A stretch of 11,658 nt of DNA from Candidatus Latescibacterota bacterium (GTDB lineage Bacteria > Latescibacterota > UBA2968 > UBA8231): NCBI GenBank assembly GCA_022827165.1, contig JAJDTN010000213.1, positions 1 to 11,658 of the forward strand, read 5' to 3'. Shown here in pieces: positions 6,852-11,658 of this stretch; the stretch's first letter is position 1, and every line of letters starts with the position of its first letter. Both the position numbers and the translations under genes were made by a program. The notes beneath the pieces were generated by a model. It was given only the letters and a program-made list of their open reading frames with translations. It was not told the DNA's origin and did not search any database.

Positions 6852-9713
6852 GTGAGGCGGATCCACATTCCGGCCGTTCTCCTTGCCGCCGCGGCCGCCT
6901 GGGGGCAGCAGGCCCAGCAGGCGGGAGAAACGCCCTGGCTCGACAAGGAGGAGGACGCCCCGGAACGGCTGGGCATCGCCCGCGTCGTGCCCGGCGAGGA
7001 CTTCCTGTACCGCGCCTGGGCGGACTACGAGAACTTCGGCATCCGCGACTTCCAGCTTCCGGAGACGTCCTGGCTGGCCCGCCGAAACCACTACGGCCCC
7101 ATGGGGAACTTCCTCCTCAACGGCTACGATTCCTACCGGTGGCTGGAGACGCGGGCCAACTCGAGCCGCGGCGACGCGCCCAACAGCACCTTGTCGAAGG
7201 CGAACATGGGCATTTTCCAGCAGAACCTGGTGGCCAGGGAATCCCACAAGGGATGGGCCACGGCGCTCATCCTGGGCGAGGAGATGCGCACGAAGTTCAC
7301 CCCCCTCACGCTGAGCATGGCCGGCATCAACGGCGTTCGCCTCGACGCCCAGCGCCAGTTCCCGCGGTGGTCGACCCGGTTCACGGCCCTGGCCTCGCGC
7401 TGGACCTCTCCGGTGTGGACGGGGAACGTGACCGGCGAGCAGCAGGACACGCGCCGCACCCTCTCCATGCTCATGGCCGCCCACTCCGACGTCCAGGTGG
7501 GCCGCCTCGTCACCGGCGGCACGGTGCTCAACTATCACAACGCCGACGCCTACCAGGAGTCCTTCAACCTCAAGGGCCAGCTCCAGTCCGGTCAGGTCAA
7601 GCCGAGCTTCGTGGTGGTGAAATTCTCCGACGACTCGCCCCGCGACGAGGAGGGGGGCGCCGTGGTCAACGACGTCCTCCTCGTCGTCGACGGCGTGGAG
7701 CGGCACGACCTGCAGCCGACCTTCGTGCGCATCAACTCCCGGAATCCCACCGCCCTGGGGCGCACCAACCGGATCACGGGTCAGTTCAGCCGCACCATAT
7801 ACAACGACGGCGGGATCCGCTTCGCCGACTACTTCTACCGCCTCGACCAGCTCGCCGGGGAGTCGGTGGACAACGTCAACCTCGAGGAGCTGGAGCGCTT
7901 CATCCAGGTCCTGTCCCCGGCGGCCCGGCTGGAGGCGAGCGGCGACTGGGTGATCATGGCCTGGTTCGATCTGCGCGGCGAGCCTTCGGTGCGCTCCGTC
8001 CAGGTGCGGGCCCTGGTGGGCAACGACTACCGCATCGACGTGGTCGGCCTCTTCGACGACGACCCGCGGCAAAGGACCTACGAGGGCCGCTGGTCGGCGG
8101 GAGGCATCGAGGGGCAGGCGAGGGCGGAGGGCAACGTGCAGGATCTGTCCAACCTCGGCTGGGTCCACATCGACGCCGGCGCCTGGACGGGGCGCTATGT
8201 CGTCGGCTGGAACGGCTCATGGGAAGGACGGGATGGCCGGATCCGCTGGGAGTATGCCCGCAGCTTCGACTACTTCCAGTATCCCGACGGGCCCCCGGGG
8301 CACCGCCAACCCCAGGAGATCACGGGTGTCCGGATCTGGAAAGGGGAGGTGAGCAGGCACACCGAGCACGCCTACTACCTGACCGCCGAGTGGGGGCGCG
8401 GCCTGTGGGAAGGGGGCGCCGAGGTCTTCTCGCTGCCCGACCGCTTCAACCGGCACCTGCCCACCACCTCCACCTTCGCCCTGGCCCGTACCGATGGCTT
8501 CGTCGAGGACAACGACGACAACGACAGCTGGCCCGACGCCGGCCCGGGAGACCGGCCCCGGCACTTCGGCGACAAGTCCTCCGACCCGGACGGGGTCTTT
8601 CCCGGCAAGGACGAGGACAACGACGGCATCCCCGACACCAACCGCAACCAGAACGATCTGCCCGACTACGAGGAGGCCTTCCTCCTGTTCTACGTGGAAC
8701 CCGACGAGTACGTCTACGGCCGCGACTGGAACCACAACGGCGTCGCCGACGAGCGCGAGGACGACCTGGAGCCGGACTTCCCCTACCAGCTCGGTCAGGC
8801 CGGCGCCCACGTGTACGGCCGCCTGAACCTCACGAGCCGCTGGTTCCCCGGGGTCTTGACCCTCGGCCTCGGCCGTCTCGACGCCGAGGGCATCGCCAAC
8901 GGCGGACGAAACGACAGCGACTACGGTCAGCTCATCTGGAAGGCCGGGGTCCCCGGCCTGGGGCAGGTTCGCTTCGAGACCCTGCTCGAGAGAGTCCACG
9001 ACGACGTGGCGAATCCCTACTACCGACTCGACGAGATCCTCGGCGAGCCCCTTGGCAGCGGCGGCTTCACCTTTGCCGGCGCCACGGCCTACCACCGCGT
9101 CGTCGTGCGCGACCCCCTGGAGTGGCGCAACAGCACCGAGCGCCAGCACTACCTGCAGGGCGAGCTGCAGCCCCTGGCCGGACTGAGGCTGTGGGGCAAC
9201 GTGCGTCACTCCCTCAACAGCCAGAAGGGGGGCGTCCTCATCGAGGGCCGCGACCTGGGGTCCGACGAGATCAGCTTGTGGACCTCGGTCCTCAAGGCGG
9301 AGTACATCTGGGAGCCGAGCCGCAACTGGCAGATCTTCGGCCAGGCCAAGGGCCTGCTCCTGCGCGAGGACCGCGCCAGTGTTCCCACCGACCTGCAGGA
9401 CCAGAGCACCTTCGTGCCCATCGTGAAAGGCCGCTATGTCCTGACTCCGCGCACCGACTTGTGGCTCGGGGTGCAGGGCCTGCCGGGACTGCCCCTCGTC
9501 GTCAGGGACCGGGCAGACGGGTTCCACTCCCGCGAGGAACGGGTCTGGGTGGCGCAGCTGACGAACAAGTCTCCGTACCTCGGCTACGACACCGCCATCA
9601 CCCTCGGCGTCAAGAGCGTCGACCGCGACTACCGGGATCCGACGCGGGAGCTGGAGGACATGCAGGTCCTGTCCATCTTCCTGCGCGTCCTCCTGGGCTA
9701 CACCATCGATTGA
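6852..9713 (+). CDS. Large exported beta-rich protein, paralog C (predicted outer-membrane barrel with Ca2+-binding-like block)
   Basis: 953 aa from GTG 6852. The reading frame is open back to 6735, but upstream residues overlap the previous gene and do not look like an N-terminus. GTG 6852 has AAGGGGTGA five bases upstream and yields a compact signal peptide (MRR, then IPAVLLAAAAA, likely cleavage after AWG at 16-18). GTG 6843, overlapping the previous stop, is the alternative (956 aa). Family landmarks: RTKFTPLTL...NGVRLD (146-165), SDDSPRDEEGG, NVQDLSNLGW (428-437), an acidic block at 552-638 with DNDDND (553-558), DEDNDGIPD (587-595) and DWNHNGVAD (625-633), then NGGRND, ERVHDD, GVQGLPGLP and a terminal strand LSIFLRVLLGY. 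It differs from the other two by about 30 extra residues before the NVQD motif and lacks the SLVNT motif, so it seems the most diverged copy. Location is inferred as outer membrane or surface; no enzymatic motif was seen. Confidence 0.92.
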   Translation: MRRIHIPAVLLAAAAAWGQQAQQAGETPWLDKEEDAPERLGIARVVPGEDFLYRAWADYENFGIRDFQLPETSWLARRNHYGPMGNFLLNGYDSYRWLETRANSSRGDAPNSTLSKANMGIFQQNLVARESHKGWATALILGEEMRTKFTPLTLSMAGINGVRLDAQRQFPRWSTRFTALASRWTSPVWTGNVTGEQQDTRRTLSMLMAAHSDVQVGRLVTGGTVLNYHNADAYQESFNLKGQLQSGQVKPSFVVVKFSDDSPRDEEGGAVVNDVLLVVDGVERHDLQPTFVRINSRNPTALGRTNRITGQFSRTIYNDGGIRFADYFYRLDQLAGESVDNVNLEELERFIQVLSPAARLEASGDWVIMAWFDLRGEPSVRSVQVRALVGNDYRIDVVGLFDDDPRQRTYEGRWSAGGIEGQARAEGNVQDLSNLGWVHIDAGAWTGRYVVGWNGSWEGRDGRIRWEYARSFDYFQYPDGPPGHRQPQEITGVRIWKGEVSRHTEHAYYLTAEWGRGLWEGGAEVFSLPDRFNRHLPTTSTFALARTDGFVEDNDDNDSWPDAGPGDRPRHFGDKSSDPDGVFPGKDEDNDGIPDTNRNQNDLPDYEEAFLLFYVEPDEYVYGRDWNHNGVADEREDDLEPDFPYQLGQAGAHVYGRLNLTSRWFPGVLTLGLGRLDAEGIANGGRNDSDYGQLIWKAGVPGLGQVRFETLLERVHDDVANPYYRLDEILGEPLGSGGFTFAGATAYHRVVVRDPLEWRNSTERQHYLQGELQPLAGLRLWGNVRHSLNSQKGGVLIEGRDLGSDEISLWTSVLKAEYIWEPSRNWQIFGQAKGLLLREDRASVPTDLQDQSTFVPIVKGRYVLTPRTDLWLGVQGLPGLPLVVRDRADGFHSREERVWVAQLTNKSPYLGYDTAITLGVKSVDRDYRDPTRELEDMQVLSIFLRVLLGYTID
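8505..8765 (+). other. Acidic DxDxDG / NxNG block in paralog C
   Basis: Encodes residues 552-638 of paralog C, with EDNDDND (552-558), DEDNDGIPD (587-595), the NDLPDYEEAF segment and DWNHNGVADEREDD (625-638). Same architecture as in paralogs A and B. This is the best-conserved landmark for aligning the three proteins. Confidence 0.6.
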
Positions 9714-9722
9714 GAAGAAACC

Positions 9723-11658
9723 ATGTTCCCCTGGATCACACTCGCTCTCATCGTCGGCTTCTACGGGGCCACGCGCAACGTTCCCACGGCCGACGAGATC
9801 AGGGCCTCCTTCGATCACGGCCAGAAGTTCTACTCCTCGGGCGCCTATGATCAGGCCATCGGCGAGTACCGGTCGATCATCGGGAGCCGCAGCTCGCTCC
9901 TGACGATGGAGGGCGTCACCGTCTCGGTGGGCGACATCGAGGCCCCCCTCCAGGAGGTGGCCACCTACCAGATCGGCAACGCCCATCTGCGGATGGCGGA
10001 GGAGGCCCTCGAGCGCCGCGCCCGGGCCCGTGACCTGGAGACGCAGCAGGACCTTCAGGGGCAGGCCGCCGACCTCCTGGCCGAGGCGATCGACTACTTC
10101 GAGCTCACCGAGGAGCGGGCCACGGTGGAGGTCCTGCAGGCCCTGGCCCGCAGCCAGATCGTCAGCTGCCACTACAAGCGCGGGGACTACGAGAGCACCA
10201 TCGAGGCGGCCCGGACCCTGATCGAGCGCTACCCCGCGAGCAAGTACGTGGTACAGGCCATGTACGACATCGGCTGGGCCTACTTCGACATGGAGGAGTA
10301 CGCCTCCAGCGCCGCCGCCTTCGAGCGGCTCGTGCAGCGCTTCCCCTCCGGGTACCGGGGGAACCGGGCCCTGTTCCAGATCGGCGAGTCGTACTTCAGG
10401 CTGGAGCGCTACCGCGACGCCATCCCGCAGTTCCAGCGCCTCGTGGAGTCCCAGCGGATCGGCCAGATGTCGCAGCGCGAGCTGCTGGTCATGAAGCGCG
10501 AGAAGCTCGCCGGCCTCGTGGATGAGACGGCCCTGGAGCTGGCCGCCAAGGCGATGATCCGCCTCGGCGAGTGTTACGAGCGGACCGGCGACTACCAGGA
10601 GGCGAGCCTCGCCTTCGAGACGGTGGCGACCCAGTTCCAGGAAGAGCAGCGGCTGGCCGAGGAAGCCTACCTGCGCCACGCGGACATGCACTACAACCGC
10701 GGCGACTTCGAAGCCTGCATCGCCGTATACCGGCGGGCGATCGAGAACGACCCCGACATGGGGGACAAGGCCCGCCTGCAGTTGCTGATGGCGAACCGCT
10801 ACTTCGAGACCGAGCACTACCCGGAGGCGGCCCTGGAGTACACCATCTACCGGGATACGTACGCCATGTGGGCGGCCGCCGCCGGCCTGCCCGTGGAAGG
10901 TGTGGGCCTGCAGGTCGCCCGGGCCTGGTTCCGGCACGCGGCGGGGGTGGAATCGGCCCGGCGCCTGGACCCGTACCGCCGCGCCGAGGCGGAACTGAAG
11001 AGCACCCTGCGCGCCTGGCCGGGCTCGGCGTACGACGTGGAGTTGCGCTTCAACCTCGGACTGGCCCTGGAGCGGCAGGAGGACGAGGCCAAGATCACCG
11101 AGGCCCTCGCCCTCTACCTCGCCCTCATCGAGGATCCCCGATCCGGCGGCTACCGCCAGAGCGCGCGCTTCCAGGCCGCCCGGATCCTGCACGACCGACA
11201 GGACTTCGCAGCTGCCGCCGATCAGTACCGCCAGGTCATCCTGGAGATGGCGGATCGTGCCGAGGTGCAGATCGCCCGCTTCGAGCTCGCCAACGTCCTG
11301 CGCGACGCCGGCCGGCCAGACGAGGCCGTCGCCGCATACCGCGAGGTCGATCCCGAGACCGAGCTGTTCGCACGCTCTCGCCTCGAGGCGGGGCAGTCCC
11401 TGTTCTCCGCCGGCCGTACGGGCGAGGCCATCCCCGTCCTCGAGGAAGGCCTGGCGCCGCAAGGGCAGGCCGACGGGGAGACCCTGGCCTTGCTGCACTA
11501 CCTGCTCGGCGCCGCCCATTCGCGCCTGGAGCAATACGAGGCGGCCGTGCCCTGGTTCTCCCGGGCCATCGAGGATGGCGTGGAGACCGTTCTGGAGCAG
11601 GCCGTGTACGGGCGCGGCCTGGCCTATTTCCGCATGGGGCGGCTCGAGGCGGCGGCGG
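9723..11658 (+). CDS. TPR-repeat protein, exported or membrane-anchored (3' truncated by window)
   Basis: 645 complete codons are visible and the frame is still open at the window end. ATG 9723 is the first start after the in-frame stop of the previous gene, 9 bp downstream, with only a weak GAGAAG upstream. The N-terminus WITLALIVGFYGA (4-16) is one hydrophobic segment without basic residues or a lipobox Cys, so it may be a signal peptide or a single anchor. The rest is helical solenoid with TPR consensus (G/A-Y/F spacing, repeat-ending P): about 22-52 (HGQKFYSSGAYDQAIGEY), then roughly 140-175, 178-208, 211-240, 274-305, 313-345, 349-375, 437-470, 480-510, 515-545, 551-580, 590-620 and 626 onward. 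Repeats such as YDIGWAYFDMEEYASSAAAF resemble the TPR style of BamD, YbgF/CpoB and gliding or secretion accessory proteins. TPRs bind proteins; the likely role is a periplasmic scaffold for the envelope proteins encoded just upstream. The partner is not determined. Confidence 0.93.
   Translation, partial: MFPWITLALIVGFYGATRNVPTADEIRASFDHGQKFYSSGAYDQAIGEYRSIIGSRSSLLTMEGVTVSVGDIEAPLQEVATYQIGNAHLRMAEEALERRARARDLETQQDLQGQAADLLAEAIDYFELTEERATVEVLQALARSQIVSCHYKRGDYESTIEAARTLIERYPASKYVVQAMYDIGWAYFDMEEYASSAAAFERLVQRFPSGYRGNRALFQIGESYFRLERYRDAIPQFQRLVESQRIGQMSQRELLVMKREKLAGLVDETALELAAKAMIRLGECYERTGDYQEASLAFETVATQFQEEQRLAEEAYLRHADMHYNRGDFEACIAVYRRAIENDPDMGDKARLQLLMANRYFETEHYPEAALEYTIYRDTYAMWAAAAGLPVEGVGLQVARAWFRHAAGVESARRLDPYRRAEAELKSTLRAWPGSAYDVELRFNLGLALERQEDEAKITEALALYLALIEDPRSGGYRQSARFQAARILHDRQDFAAAADQYRQVILEMADRAEVQIARFELANVLRDAGRPDEAVAAYREVDPETELFARSRLEAGQSLFSAGRTGEAIPVLEEGLAPQGQADGETLALLHYLLGAAHSRLEQYEAAVPWFSRAIEDGVETVLEQAVYGRGLAYFRMGRLEAAA

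Larger units (their letters stand above)
1403..9713 (+). repeat. Tandem array of three paralogous genes
   Basis: The three proteins share motifs in the same order over their full length (SPL/NGVRxD, SDDSP, NVxDxSNLxW, DNDDxD, DxDxDG, GRN[DE], V[RH]DD, G[VA]QGxP) and have similar size. The similarity is visible at protein level; I saw no long DNA repeats, so the duplications are old. Confidence 0.75.

Noticed and set aside
9714..9722. Possible terminator between paralog C and the TPR gene
   Set aside because: The gap is only 9 bases with no hairpin or T-run.
9711..9725. Possible stop-codon readthrough fusing paralog C to the TPR protein (same frame)
   Set aside because: The two genes are in the same frame with one TGA between them, but the TPR gene has its own ATG and hydrophobic N-terminus, and paralog C ends in a barrel-like last strand. 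Nothing supports readthrough.
7139..9850. Plus-strand open frame of 903 codons in another frame
   Set aside because: Overlaps paralog C almost entirely. Its R/G/P/H-rich translation is typical of a shifted frame, while the overlapped frame has a signal peptide and family motifs.
8217..11534. Very long open frame (1105 codons) on the minus strand
   Set aside because: It lies antisense to paralog C and the TPR gene, which have convincing domain patterns. High GC in third codon positions removes stops on the opposite strand. Its translation is low-complexity (V/G/L/Q/A-rich) and shows no domain.

Overview
The window is gene-dense, high-GC bacterial DNA. It holds five protein genes, all on the + strand, packed with 16 bp or less between neighbours, two of the four junctions being overlapping or nearly so. 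It reads as the inner part of one operon. No RNA genes, mobile elements, CRISPR arrays, terminators or intergenic regions over 16 bp were seen. Both outer genes are cut by the window: the first lacks its start and the last lacks its end.

Layout. (1) Positions 1-1386: the C-terminal 461 residues of a secreted multidomain protein, with a discoidin/F5-8C-like half domain, beta-sandwich regions, and a C-terminal FlgD-Ig/gliding-motility-type domain with the FSPNGDGIND signature. (2-4) About 1403-4114, 4114-6846 and 6852-9713: three consecutive genes for large (about 903, 910 and 953 aa) exported proteins. They share motifs in the same order from end to end, so they are tandem paralogs. Each has an N-terminal export signal, an N-terminal beta-rich half with shared motifs, a central acidic DxDxDG/NxNG block that looks calcium-binding, and a C-terminal half whose alternating aromatic pattern suggests an outer-membrane beta-barrel. 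(5) 9723 to the window end: a TPR solenoid protein with a hydrophobic N-terminus and at least ten repeats.

Organism. The FlgD-Ig/CHU_C-like C-terminal domain, large beta-rich exported proteins, a long TPR protein, weak Shine-Dalgarno sites and very high GC fit a GC-rich, didermic member of the FCB group or a neighbouring candidate phylum (for example Krumholzibacteriota, Eisenbacteria or Latescibacterota). This is inference from protein style only.

Working together. The likely picture is a cell-envelope locus: three related surface or outer-membrane proteins, a secreted or surface-attached adhesin-like protein, and a periplasmic TPR scaffold that could help assemble them. The three paralogs match no family I can name with confidence and are the most interesting content. 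A distant relation to SprA-type secretion barrels is worth testing but is not shown here.
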